From positions 744,001 through 808,000 of the forward strand of contig OZ254088.1 of NCBI GenBank assembly GCA_965267605.1: a stretch of 64,000 nucleotides of DNA, read 5' to 3'. The number at the start of each line of letters is the position of its first letter. Within the stretch, counting starts at the first letter, position 1. Positions 35,672 to 43,962 of this stretch are shown here, piece after piece. The DNA is from G965267605 sp965267605 (GTDB lineage: Bacteria > Bacteroidota > Bacteroidia > Flavobacteriales_E > Vicingaceae). A program made the position numbers and the translations under genes. The notes beneath the pieces are model-generated. The model was not told the DNA's origin. It did no database searches and was given only the letters and a program-made list of their open reading frames with translations.

Positions 35672-35788
35672 GCCTTAAAGTTATTCGAAAATTGAGCAAA
35701 GTCATATTTGATTTATGACCACCATCATTGAATCCCAATGTGAGTACAGCGATTTTAGCACAAGTAATATTTAATCAATTCATTATTC

Positions 35789-36202
35789 ATGGCAATTACA
35801 AGCAAAACACGGAACTGGCCAACCATGTCAAGCTTATTTGACGATGATTGGTTGAAGTCAAGATTTTCAGACGATTGGTCACCGGCCATTAATGTTTCAG
35901 ATAACCAAGACAACTACGAGATAGAAGTCGCGGCTCCAGGTATAGCCAAAGAAGACTTCACAGTTTCAGTTGAGAAAGGTGTGCTTACAATTTCGGGTAC
36001 AACTGAGAAGGAAAAGGAAGAAAGTGAGAAGAACTATACACGAAAAGAGTTCAGCTCAAGATCCTTTGTAAGATCCTTTACACTACCTGATAATGTAGCA
36101 GAAGATCAGATCACGGCCAAGCACGATGATGGCGTGTTAAGGCTGGTCCTCACTAAAACTGATAAGGAACTTCCTCCTAAGAAGGAAGTGGCGATCGAGT
36201 AA
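35789..36202 (+). CDS. Small heat-shock protein, Hsp20 family
   Basis: 137 residues. An N-terminal arm (W-rich: MAITSKTRNWPTMSSLF) precedes the alpha-crystallin domain from about residue 30. Landmarks are NVSDNQDNYEIEVAAPGIAKEDFTVSVEKGVLTISG and the conserved end DGVLRLVLTK. The usual I-x-I tail is short. ATP-independent holdase chaperone. It is followed by its own terminator. Confidence 0.95.
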   Translation: MAITSKTRNWPTMSSLFDDDWLKSRFSDDWSPAINVSDNQDNYEIEVAAPGIAKEDFTVSVEKGVLTISGTTEKEKEESEKNYTRKEFSSRSFVRSFTLPDNVAEDQITAKHDDGVLRLVLTKTDKELPPKKEVAIE

Positions 36203-36207
36203 TGATG

Positions 36208-36231
36208 GGGCGGACTTCGGTTCGCCCTTTC
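36208..36231 (+). terminator. Terminator after hsp20
   Basis: GGGCGGAC (36208-36215), TTCG loop, GTTCGCCC (36220-36227) with a G-T wobble, then TTTC. Weak T tract but a tight stem on the end of the first Hsp20 gene. Confidence 0.65.
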
Positions 36232-36233
36232 AT

Positions 36234-36833
36234 TTACTTTCGATACTTGTCGTGGAGACCAATACCCTCTAGGATCATAGGTTTGATTTTCTCCAGGCGA
36301 TTCATTTTTGTTTCCTCGCGTTTCGCGCTGGCAATATGTTCCACGTATTCACGCTTTCTTGTTAGGTTGAGTGCTTCGAATTGGGTAGCGAGTTTGGTGT
36401 CTTTATCAAGCACTTCCTGCAATTCTGGTGGAACAATGAGTGGCTTCTTCTTGTCAGGCTTGATTTCTCTTCCTTCACGTTGATTGGTGATCGCTTCTTC
36501 TGCGTACTGTTTCAGGTCTTTCCGGGCAGCCTCTACCTCTTCAATAGATGTGAAACGCCATTGCCGAAGTGCCTTGGTAGTGCCTTCCTGTGCATTGATA
36601 AGTACCCCTTTAGGATCTGAGAGTAAAACTCCCTGATGGAACCAAACCGCAACGAATTGTTTGAAGGCACCTAGTCCTACGATGTTCTTTCCATCTATGG
36701 TGTATGCGGGTGCTCCCCATTTCACGGTTTCTTCAAGTTCTGTTTGAAGCAATACATCGCGAAGTACCTGAAGTGCTTCGCCCCATTGGTCAGACTGGCC
36801 AATGTATTCGTCAACGGTCTTAGCTTGGATCAT
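36234..36833 (-). CDS. YdeI/OmdA-like protein with DUF1801 domain
   Basis: About 199 residues from ATG 36833, which gives the family start; the longer frame from 36899 adds 22 residues. An N-terminal DUF1801 domain (ETVKWGAPAYTIDGKNIVGLGAFKQ..AVWFHQG) is followed by a basic linker (GREIKPDKKKPLIVPPELQEVL) and the C-terminal OmdA-type helical tail (LTRKREYVEHIASAKREETKMNRLEKIKPMI). Family role unclear. It lies antisense between the two Hsp20 genes. Confidence 0.9.
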   Translation of the reverse strand: MIQAKTVDEYIGQSDQWGEALQVLRDVLLQTELEETVKWGAPAYTIDGKNIVGLGAFKQFVAVWFHQGVLLSDPKGVLINAQEGTTKALRQWRFTSIEEVEAARKDLKQYAEEAITNQREGREIKPDKKKPLIVPPELQEVLDKDTKLATQFEALNLTRKREYVEHIASAKREETKMNRLEKIKPMILEGIGLHDKYRK

Positions 36834-36949
36834 ATGCTGGAATTTATAGCTAAAGGTAGGTGTATGACCAAAGTCATACAAGTTGCTTCCAGGTGTCATA
36901 CCATAACCACCCGATTAGTGGGAGATTTATGTAAACTAAACTCAACACC

Positions 36950-37411
36950 ATGAGACTTATAAGATTACCTGAAATACACCGCAAAAGCTTTGGTAGGTTC
37001 GGAAGCAATTACCAAAGATTGATAGATCGGGATTTTTTGCTTGGACAAGACCCGCTAGATGATCACTGGATGACCAGAAAGAAGCATCCTGCCGCAAACG
37101 TGATTGAAAAGGATGACGTTTACGAATTGGAGCTTGCACTTCCGGGTTACGGCATAGAAGACATTACACTCTCGGTAGACAACAACGTACTTACGGTAGA
37201 GGGAACCAAGAAGAGTGATACGGAGCCAGTATCGAAGTATCTATTGAAAGAGCACGATCTTGATCATTTCGAAAGGTCTTTTGAGCTTTCACCTATTGTA
37301 GATGAGGATAACATCTCCGCATCCTTCACAAATGGGATGTTGATTATTACGCTTCCAACCGTTGAAGGAGCCGCTTATACGGGCAATCCACGAGAAATTC
37401 AGATACAGTAG
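36950..37411 (+). CDS. Small heat-shock protein, Hsp20 family (second copy)
   Basis: 153 residues. The alpha-crystallin domain starts near residue 45: ANVIEKDDVYELELALPGYGIEDITLSVDNNVLTVEG, ending with NGMLIITLPTVEGA. The N-terminal arm (RLIRLPEIHRKSFGRFG...) differs from that of the other copy, so the two probably form distinct oligomers. It lies 150 bp upstream of the slyD promoter. Confidence 0.93.
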   Translation: MRLIRLPEIHRKSFGRFGSNYQRLIDRDFLLGQDPLDDHWMTRKKHPAANVIEKDDVYELELALPGYGIEDITLSVDNNVLTVEGTKKSDTEPVSKYLLKEHDLDHFERSFELSPIVDEDNISASFTNGMLIITLPTVEGAAYTGNPREIQIQ

Positions 37412-37435
37412 AATACCAGAATTCGACTCATTACG

Positions 37436-37464
37436 TTGAAGTAATCAAATAAAGATTACTTTTG
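37436..37464 (+). promoter_or_regulatory. Promoter of the slyD-csp unit with embedded inverted repeat
   Basis: TTG (37436-37438), 18 nt, then TACTTTTG (37457-37464), which matches the Bacteroidota -7 consensus exactly. A perfect 8-bp inverted repeat AAGTAATC (37439-37446) / GATTACTT (37454-37461) lies between and over the elements and could be an operator. The ATG is about 105 nt further on, so the transcript has a long 5' leader. Confidence 0.65.
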
Positions 37465-37514
37465 GAGCCATATTGTTGGTTGAGTAAGCTTTCTGTTTGG
37501 TAGATCTCGAGTGT

Positions 37515-37564
37515 TTTACTTTTCAGTTTGGGTTTAGTTGTCCTTCAGGTTGAAGAAAAGTAAA
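37515..37564 (+). ncRNA. Structured 5' leader of slyD-csp, candidate RNA thermosensor
   Basis: TTTACTTTTC (37515-37524) pairs perfectly with GAAAAGTAAA (37555-37564), closing a 30-nt loop. The 3' arm ends 5 nt before the slyD ATG and covers the A/G-rich ribosome-binding region. The stem is AU-rich. The geometry suggests that folding blocks ribosome loading. There is no experimental support, and I cannot compute its stability. Confidence 0.4.
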
Positions 37565-37569
37565 GTATA

Positions 37570-37998
37570 ATGAGTCAAGCGAAAGAAAACGACACGGTTC
37601 AGGTGCATTACACCGGTAGAACCAAGGACGGAGAGATATTCGATAGCTCTGTAGATCGCGAACCCCTTGAATTTACGATTGGTAACGGAATGTTGCTAAA
37701 GGATTTTGAGCAAGGCGTTATGGGTATGCAGGTTGGAGAAAAGAAGACCATCGATATTACTGCAGAGAACGGTTATGGAATGAAGAACGATTCTTTGGTA
37801 CAGCAAGTGCCAAGAGAAGTTCTTCCAGCCGAGATCAAGCCAGAAGTAGGAATGGGTTTGGTTTCAGAGCAACCAGACGGTTCAAGAGTTAATGTAGTTA
37901 TTACGGCAGTTGATGAAACTACTATTACGGTAGATGCGAATCATCCACTGGCGGGTGAAGACCTCACCTTTGAAATTGAGTTAGTACAAATATTATAA
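37570..37998 (+). CDS. slyD: FKBP-type peptidyl-prolyl isomerase, SlyD-like
   Basis: 142 residues. FKBP half: DTVQVHYTGRTKDGEIFDSS, EFTIGNGMLLKDFEQGVMGM; insert-in-flap (IF) domain: ENGYG....LVQQVPREVLP.....VGM; end: VDANHPLAGEDLTFEIELVQI. Unlike E. coli SlyD there is no His/Cys-rich metal-binding tail. It isomerises Xaa-Pro bonds and chaperones folding. The cold-shock gene follows after 5 bp, implying co-transcription from the leader with the hairpin. Confidence 0.92.
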   Translation: MSQAKENDTVQVHYTGRTKDGEIFDSSVDREPLEFTIGNGMLLKDFEQGVMGMQVGEKKTIDITAENGYGMKNDSLVQQVPREVLPAEIKPEVGMGLVSEQPDGSRVNVVITAVDETTITVDANHPLAGEDLTFEIELVQIL

Positions 37999-38003
37999 TT
38001 GAA

Positions 38004-38192
38004 ATGAAAGGAACAGTTAAGTTTATGAACGAGGAGAAAGGGTATGGATTTATCGTACCTGAAGATGGCTCCAAAGATGTTTTTGTTCACAAGTCTGCTA
38101 TCGAAGGCGTTATCGTTGAAGGTGACGAGGTAGAATTTGAAGTACAAGACACTGATCGTGGCAAAGCTGCCGCGAACGTTCGCAAGGCATAA
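38004..38192 (+). CDS. csp: Cold-shock domain protein, CspA family
   Basis: 62 residues covering one cold-shock domain: MKGTVKFMNEEKGYGFIVPEDG (RNP1 as KGYGFI), KDVFVHKSAI (RNP2 as DVFVHKSA), ending EVQDTDRGKAAANVRKA. It is shorter than CspA but complete. It binds single-stranded RNA/DNA as an antiterminator/chaperone. It follows slyD by 5 bp and ends in a strong terminator. Confidence 0.95.
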   Translation: MKGTVKFMNEEKGYGFIVPEDGSKDVFVHKSAIEGVIVEGDEVEFEVQDTDRGKAAANVRKA

Positions 38193-38220
38193 TACATACA
38201 GCGTACGTATTTAGATTTCA

Positions 38221-38248
38221 AGGCAGGTCGTAAGACCTGCCTTTTTTA
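38221..38248 (+). terminator. Rho-independent terminator of slyD-csp
   Basis: Perfect stem AAGGCAGGTC (38221-38230), GTAA loop, GACCTGCCTT (38235-38244), then a T run to 38248. Confidence 0.92.
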
Positions 38249-38251
38249 TTT

Positions 38252-40354
38252 TCAGATCCTTACACCGATCATGCAGACGTCATCGATTTGGTCGATATTA
38301 CCCTTCCATCGAGTGAACTCGATATCAAGTAATTCCCCTTGTTTGGTCATGTCATGTTCGCGAATAGAGGCGAGGAAGGCCTTCAGTTGTCCGGTCTTGT
38401 ATTTCTTGCCTTTGGTTCCGCCAAACTGATCCGGATACCCATCTGAGAATAAGTAAAGTGTATCTCCGGCTTCAAATTTGATTGCGTGATTGGTAAATGG
38501 CCTTTCTACTGCATAGCTTCCAATAGGTTGCTTATCCCCTTTGATTTCCTCCAAGGTTCCATTTTCAGCACGTATTATCCAGAGAGGATTATTCGCTCCG
38601 GCCCACTGTGCCGCATTGGTGCTTAGGTTTAAAGCACACAACGAAATATCCATCCCATCCTTGATGGATTCTTCACTTCTGCCGAAACGGTTGATGACCA
38701 GCTCTCGGGTTCGGTCGAGAATCTTGGCTGGCTCAACAATGTTTTCCTCTACCAATGCCTTTGAAAGTGCATTTGAACAAACCACTGAAACCATAGCACC
38801 TGGTACTCCATGTCCTGTACAATCAGCAGCCGCAAAGTAAATGGTATCACCAACGGTTTCCATCCAATAAAAATCGCCAGCAACTACGTCTTTTGGTTTA
38901 TACAATATGAACGACTGTTCCAGGTACTCTTTAACCAATTTCGTAGGTGGTAGAATTGCATCTTGAAGTCTTTTAGCGTATTGAATTGAATCGAGTATTT
39001 CCCTGTTCTTTTCCTCAACCATCATCTTCTGTTCCTCGATCACAAGCTTTTGCCTATTGGTAATACGGAACCTGTTGAATATGAACAAACCAAAGAGTAG
39101 TGTCAGTGCCAGACCTCCATACAGAAAATAGGATCGTTGTTGCTGTCGTACGTTTTCTGACCGTTCAGCGGCAAGCTCTGCAACGATAACCTTCTCGGCT
39201 TCTGCAGCTTTCGTACTATCTGCAACCGTTTTTAATCTGAACTGATGTTCAAATTCACTTAACAGCGCAGATTTTCTGTTTTCTACACTCAACAGTGTAT
39301 CACGTGCTTCGATGAACGCTTCGTGCATTTCCAGGGCCTTCTTGTGTTTACCCGCTTTTCTGTAAATCTGATACAACTGTTTGGCATTGGCTTTAATATC
39401 TGACAACAGATCGTTGTCTTTGGCCAACTGATAACCTTGCTCACCATATTGGATTGCTTTACCCATTTCCTTTCTTTTCGCAAAGAGTTGCGCGAGGTTG
39501 GAATATGACTCCGCCAAACCATGAGGATCCTTCAAAGTCTTCCGGATCTCAAGTGCTTCAAGGTAATTTTCAAGCGCTTGCTCTGTGTCGCCCTGTTTTT
39601 CAAGAATTACACCTACGTTCATGGTTGCTGTGGCCAGCGACCGCTGATCATTGTACTTTCTGGAAACTTCAATGCACTTTCGTTGATATTCCAATGCTTT
39701 ATCCGCACTGTCCAACTTCGAATAGCTTACACCAACATTGGCGTAGCCGGCTATCAATCTCCTGGGTACCCCAGACTTGATGTCATACTCAAGTCCTTCC
39801 AGACTCTTCTGCAAGGCAATGTCATAGTTCCCTAACACCGAGTGAATTAAACTGATGTTACCAAGATTGGCACCAATACCTCGGGCGTCATCAATATCCT
39901 GGTTGATCTTTAATGCGCGATCGTAGTACCCAAGGGCTTTCTTATACTCACCAAGAGAGTAATAGGCTACGCCAATATTACCCAGGCTGGCTGCCGCTCC
40001 CTTGAGGTCTTTTCGCTTTTTGTTAATCTCATAGGTCTTCTCCATGTAAACTATAGCCTTTCTATTGTCTCCACGTATGGAGTAGCAAATTCCCTGAATA
40101 CTGTAGGCGTTGGCCATACCTTTCTCATTGTTGGCCTCTTTAGCGAATTGCAACATGGTTTCAGCCATGATAAAAGCCGTGTCTGGGTTCGAATAGACGT
40201 AACCATACCATATCAACTCATGTATGGCGTTGAGACGTGCAGAATCGGATAACTCGGTGTTTTCCCAATCTACTCTCGCACGGGCAGTATCCGCTTGCCC
40301 ATAAGTGCTAAACAGGGTGCTGAAGAATATCAGAAAAGGAACTATGCGAATCAC
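38252..40354 (-). CDS. TPR-containing SpoIIE-type phosphatase, membrane-anchored
   Basis: 700 residues starting at GTG 40354, with a signal peptide (MIRIVPFLIFFSTLFSTYGQ). Seven or more TPR units lie at about 55-335, then a coiled coil, one membrane helix (about 410-428) and a linker coiled coil (KLVIEEQKMMVEEKNREILD). The C-terminal SpoIIE domain has VAGDFYWME, DCTGHGVPGAMVSVVCSNAL, GANNPLWI, GDKQPIGSY, FSDGYPDQFGG. Same architecture as the protein at 21189, with a phosphatase domain closer to that at 23255. Monocistronic. Confidence 0.92.
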   Translation of the reverse strand: MIRIVPFLIFFSTLFSTYGQADTARARVDWENTELSDSARLNAIHELIWYGYVYSNPDTAFIMAETMLQFAKEANNEKGMANAYSIQGICYSIRGDNRKAIVYMEKTYEINKKRKDLKGAAASLGNIGVAYYSLGEYKKALGYYDRALKINQDIDDARGIGANLGNISLIHSVLGNYDIALQKSLEGLEYDIKSGVPRRLIAGYANVGVSYSKLDSADKALEYQRKCIEVSRKYNDQRSLATATMNVGVILEKQGDTEQALENYLEALEIRKTLKDPHGLAESYSNLAQLFAKRKEMGKAIQYGEQGYQLAKDNDLLSDIKANAKQLYQIYRKAGKHKKALEMHEAFIEARDTLLSVENRKSALLSEFEHQFRLKTVADSTKAAEAEKVIVAELAAERSENVRQQQRSYFLYGGLALTLLFGLFIFNRFRITNRQKLVIEEQKMMVEEKNREILDSIQYAKRLQDAILPPTKLVKEYLEQSFILYKPKDVVAGDFYWMETVGDTIYFAAADCTGHGVPGAMVSVVCSNALSKALVEENIVEPAKILDRTRELVINRFGRSEESIKDGMDISLCALNLSTNAAQWAGANNPLWIIRAENGTLEEIKGDKQPIGSYAVERPFTNHAIKFEAGDTLYLFSDGYPDQFGGTKGKKYKTGQLKAFLASIREHDMTKQGELLDIEFTRWKGNIDQIDDVCMIGVRI

Positions 40355-40393
40355 GATTCAATTTAATGAATATCAATTGTACCGTTAGTAAGA

Positions 40394-40906
40394 TTATTGG
40401 GATTCGAGTTCCGCCTGAATGTACTTTAACGTTTTAAGGTTGATAGCTACTGATAAAGTGATGGAGTGTCTGTTCAATTGATTGAATGATTTATTCACCA
40501 ATCTGCAATTGTAGCCATAAGTGATTTTATATCTCGATAACCCAACGCCTATTTCCGGACGAAAGACAAACGTACCTTCATTCAGATCAGTGTAGTAGAG
40601 TAGATTCATTGCGAACGCATTACCTCCACATGCCCATACGGCTACCTTTGGGGCGATTACCAATGACCGATCCGCCAGCACTTCACAGCCCACATAAGCC
40701 GCATGGGCAGCAGGATGATGCCCCATTCTCCCGTGAGTGTGGAAGCCAATGCCGGCTTCGAAAAAGTGCTTCCTTGCTCCATGATAGCCCACCACAGCAA
40801 CAAGTTCTTTCTTCATGTCTACGTAATAATTAGGCAAGATTGAATCAGATTGCCCATGGCATGTTCCTGCTACTAAGCAAGAGAATAGAAGTAAATACTT
40901 GAACAC
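40394..40906 (-). CDS. Hypothetical exported protein
   Basis: About 170 residues from GTG 40906; the longer frame begins at TTG 40942. Signal peptide about VFKYLLLFSCLVAGTCHGQ. The mature part has several Gly/Tyr-rich beta-strand-like segments (ARKHFFEAGIGFHTHG, FVFRPEIGVGLSRYKITYGY), so a small outer-membrane barrel is possible. No family recognised. Confidence 0.5.
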   Translation of the reverse strand: MFKYLLLFSCLVAGTCHGQSDSILPNYYVDMKKELVAVVGYHGARKHFFEAGIGFHTHGRMGHHPAAHAAYVGCEVLADRSLVIAPKVAVWACGGNAFAMNLLYYTDLNEGTFVFRPEIGVGLSRYKITYGYNCRLVNKSFNQLNRHSITLSVAINLKTLKYIQAELESQ

Positions 40907-40952
40907 ATCCCCAGTTTGGATCTTTAACCCGGGACGACACAATTTTCACAAA

Positions 40953-41792
40953 TCAATAACTGACCCAGACTCTCGGTTGGTCTTGAACAACTACCTTTTT
41001 ATGCTGGGCATAATCATCAAATTCCATTTCCAAACCATAGGCACCATTACCTCTTACGACCTGGATGCCTTCAATATTGGCCACTAACAGAGAGTTCTCT
41101 GAGCTTAGGTGCTCCTCCGGTATATATATTTTGAGACCAGTCAACTTTTGAATACCGGAAGGATGACTTAGGTATTGCTTCAAATCTTCTTGCACCTCAG
41201 GTTTTGCTGTTTGCTCAACCTCCTCAATGTAGTTAATGCTTTTATACGCTTTGTATGGCATTGAAGCATAGATCATGGGTGAGCGCAAGTCAGTATTGCC
41301 ACTCGCCATTAGGTAATACTCACCTTGAGGAAGGTCAGCATTGCTGTATCCTACAAACGGGACATCTGCTCGGGTGCTGTCAAAGTGGGCGATCGTAACA
41401 CCAATCGCAATAGGACAGGCCGTTGGATTCCATCGTTGGGTGTAAGCACTTCTGAAGGCGGGCTCGTTAAGTTTTGCCTGCTCCTCATCATTCAGATAAA
41501 GTAGTTCTATGAATGTGTTGTATAGAAGAAAGTACTGCCCAAACGTTCCTTGTTCCTTATGAAGCGTAGTTAGCTTTTCTGCCGGTGTGAGTATCTCACT
41601 CAACCTTTGATGAAGCGTAGAATCTTTTACGCAGATCACCACGTGATCCAGCGTATAGGATTGTGGTGCTTCCTGTAGCACAGGATCCTTGACAATGTTT
41701 GGGTTCTCCGTTACTACTTCAGGATCATTGCTGCACCCGGTTAAAAATGCAGCAATGATCCCAATACCGATATATGCCTTAATTGGCTGCAA
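40953..41792 (-). CDS. Lipoprotein with a VOC-like domain (DUF5829-like)
   Basis: 279 residues; the only in-frame start I see is TTG 41792, inside the channel gene's 3' end. A signal peptide with lipobox LTGC is followed by YTLDHVVICVKDSTLHQRLSEIL, a VOC-like first strand/helix, then GQYFLLYNTFIELLYLNDEEQAK. The layout resembles DUF5829-type proteins, but I am unsure of the assignment. It overlaps the voltage-gated channel gene by 14 bp, so the two may be translationally coupled. Confidence 0.6.
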   Translation of the reverse strand: MQPIKAYIGIGIIAAFLTGCSNDPEVVTENPNIVKDPVLQEAPQSYTLDHVVICVKDSTLHQRLSEILTPAEKLTTLHKEQGTFGQYFLLYNTFIELLYLNDEEQAKLNEPAFRSAYTQRWNPTACPIAIGVTIAHFDSTRADVPFVGYSNADLPQGEYYLMASGNTDLRSPMIYASMPYKAYKSINYIEEVEQTAKPEVQEDLKQYLSHPSGIQKLTGLKIYIPEEHLSSENSLLVANIEGIQVVRGNGAYGLEMEFDDYAQHKKVVVQDQPRVWVSY

Positions 41793-42738
41793 TGGTGGCT
41801 TTCTGTTGTTTCATATCCTCGTAGTCTGCATGCATGGTTTTCAACCGTTCATTCAATACGAGAAGGTTCTTACTAAGGTCCTGTACTTGTTTTTCAAGCA
41901 ACATTACTTCTTCGTGAAGTAGCACCTCTTCATTGTCTTTTTTCTTCGCCATTTCCTGAAGCTCTGCTTCAGCTTTCATCTCATCCATACCCGTCATGAT
42001 CACACCGATGAACAAGTTAAGTACGATCATAGCACCTGTTAAGATGAAAGTAACGAAGAAGATCGCACCACCTACTGGCGAGGCAGAGCTTACCCTTTCG
42101 ATTCCATCAGCGGCCAACCTGGCATCCATGGCTGCATCATAACCATAGGCATCACTTCCATACATGTTGATGTACATGAGGTCAGTCCAGTCTTCGAGTG
42201 TAACCGCTCGGAAAAGGCTTAGCATACTGGTTTGAAGATCACCAAAGTGAATAGGATCGTTCTGGTAGTAAAGGAATGTTGCCATACATCCATAGATGTA
42301 GAAGTGCATGGCCAGCAACAAGAACACATAACCCATGCTGGGGATGGATTTCAAAAGTGCTCCTACAATGAGCTGAAGTCTGGGTAAGGCTGTTACAAGC
42401 TTGAAAACCCTGAGGATTCTTGCAAGTCGGAGGACAGCGATAAAGCTTGCATTCTCCAAAGGAAGAAAGCATACGGCAACGATAAGGAAATCGAAAACGT
42501 TCCACCCATCCTTGAAATAGTTCCAGGGTTTGGCGCCTTCGGCTCCCATCTTTACTACAATTTCTGCCACAAAGATCCAGAGGATCACAGTATCCAATAT
42601 GTGCAGGACGGCTTCATGTTTTGAAGCGAAGCCTGCATACGTTTGGATTCCCACAACAACACCGGCAGCAAGGATTACTCCGATGATGAAATTCTGAAAT
42701 AGAGATGCTTCCGCAACGTTTCTTAATAGTTTCTGCAT
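41779..42738 (-). CDS. Voltage-gated cation channel (NaChBac/NavAb type) with acidic filter
   Basis: 319 residues with a six-helix voltage-gated channel fold. S1-S3 lie at about 13-92 (KDGWNVFDFLIVAVC is S3). The S4 sensor has charges R104, R107, R110 and K113 at three-residue spacing. A pore helix with filter TLEDWTD at 180-186 is followed by S6 (about 226-250) and a C-terminal coiled coil (about 255-319) for tetramerisation. NavAb-type sodium channels carry TLESWSM there. The extra Asp residues resemble the engineered calcium-selective CavAb filter TLDDWSD. The loop between filter and S6 (about 190-222) is unusually long. Confidence 0.9.
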   Translation of the reverse strand: MQKLLRNVAEASLFQNFIIGVILAAGVVVGIQTYAGFASKHEAVLHILDTVILWIFVAEIVVKMGAEGAKPWNYFKDGWNVFDFLIVAVCFLPLENASFIAVLRLARILRVFKLVTALPRLQLIVGALLKSIPSMGYVFLLLAMHFYIYGCMATFLYYQNDPIHFGDLQTSMLSLFRAVTLEDWTDLMYINMYGSDAYGYDAAMDARLAADGIERVSSASPVGGAIFFVTFILTGAMIVLNLFIGVIMTGMDEMKAEAELQEMAKKKDNEEVLLHEEVMLLEKQVQDLSKNLLVLNERLKTMHADYEDMKQQKATIAAN

Positions 42739-42869
42739 GGTTCTAGCGTTTAGGTTTTGTTAGAGATGCACTAGGCCGGCAAATGTAATAAATGGTTAGC
42801 TTATTTTTTTGAAACCCCTGATACTATTGACGTATAGAAAATTATTGTACTTTATTTTTCCAAAGTTGA

Positions 42870-43700
42870 ATGATGGGTGTATTCAAAAAAGAGGCTGAAC
42901 GAGTTGAAACGACTTTGTATACATACGAGAAGCGTGGTGATATTATATACTGTTGGGCGACACCCGTTGAACCCACTTTTACCGAGCTGAACATTGCCAT
43001 TGATGCACTTCAGGAATTATGCCCTGAAGGCAATGCCCTGTTATTGCTGGATCCTTCTGCAGCGCCTGGCAGAAGCCGAGAGCAGCGAGAGTATATGATT
43101 TCGCGAATGAGCACGGTAGTAGCTGGAATAGCTGTGATAAATCCCAATTCTGCCGCTCGCCTTATGATATCCATGATTACGAGAATATCGGATATTGGAT
43201 TACCGATTAAAGTGCTAAAAGATGAAGCGTCAGCTTTAGACTGGTTGAACACGATTAAAGCAACCTTGGAAGTAGAGAAGGAACGGCTGCCTTCCGATTA
43301 CAGAAGAGTAGAATTGAAGAGCCACATTTTTGAAAGACGAGACAGTATCATTCATTGCTGGGTAACCTCGGAACCTCCTTGTTTTTCCTTGCTTAAAGAG
43401 GCTTGTGATGTTGTAGATGAGCTTAAAGGAGATAATAGCAAGGCCATTCTCGTGGTTGACCCGACAGAAGCTATCGCGCTTAATGCTGCGCAACGTGCTT
43501 ACGTTACCCAAAGGTTTTCTAAAAGCGTGGAGATCATGGCTATAGTCGATAAGACAGTTGTAGTTAAGATCATGCACAAGCTTTTGACCAAAATCGATCG
43601 TGTTCCGATTCCTATGAAACTCTTCAAATCTTATGAAGAGGCGGTTGCCTGGGCTGAAGACTACAGGGATCAGGGAATTGGGCAGGAGAACATTGCCTGA
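42870..43700 (+). CDS. Tandem STAS-like (DUF7793-like) domain protein
   Basis: 276 residues, soluble, made of two copies of one roughly 125-residue domain. Copy 1 (about 15-130): ALLLLDPSAAPGRSREQREYM, then LPIKVLKDEASALDWL. Copy 2 (about 150-265): AILVVDPTEAIALNAAQRAYV, then VPIPMKLFKSYEEAVAWA. The stand-alone 10669-11046 protein has the same succession (KITKEARDYL; PIPVRTF-S-EAAKIWL). A fused dimer of STAS-like domains suggests a protein-interaction switch. Single gene with a short AT-rich upstream region. Confidence 0.75.
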   Translation: MMGVFKKEAERVETTLYTYEKRGDIIYCWATPVEPTFTELNIAIDALQELCPEGNALLLLDPSAAPGRSREQREYMISRMSTVVAGIAVINPNSAARLMISMITRISDIGLPIKVLKDEASALDWLNTIKATLEVEKERLPSDYRRVELKSHIFERRDSIIHCWVTSEPPCFSLLKEACDVVDELKGDNSKAILVVDPTEAIALNAAQRAYVTQRFSKSVEIMAIVDKTVVVKIMHKLLTKIDRVPIPMKLFKSYEEAVAWAEDYRDQGIGQENIA

Positions 43701-43783
43701 CAATAGTCAGTTTCTTAACTGCGCTATACCATTGATACACATGGTTTTGCTTTCGACATTTGGGTTAACCAATAACTAATAAA

Positions 43784-43960
43784 ATGGACCCAAAAGAGAA
43801 AGAAGACAAAACGCTTGGTGAAGAACTCAAGGAAGGAATGACAAGCCTTGATAAGAACATCACCAAGGTTATCGAAGATGTTGAAGAAGAAATGCGTGAA
43901 GGCTTTGATGAGATCGAAGAGGATCTTACCGAAGCCGTTGGTGGTAAGGATCAGGAGTAA
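43784..43960 (+). CDS. Small acidic helical protein
   Basis: 58 residues, from ATG 43784 to TAA at 43960, composed almost wholly of charged helix (MDPKEKEDKTLGEELKEGM ... EEMREGFDEIEEDL). It has a strong excess of Glu/Asp and amphipathic spacing with MTSLDKNI as the likely kink. The frame is clean and sits 83 bp behind the STAS-like gene on the same strand, ending 2 bp before the convergent gene. Possibly a small stress- or regulator-binding peptide. Confidence 0.55.
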   Translation: MDPKEKEDKTLGEELKEGMTSLDKNITKVIEDVEEEMREGFDEIEEDLTEAVGGKDQE

Positions 43961-43962
43961 AC

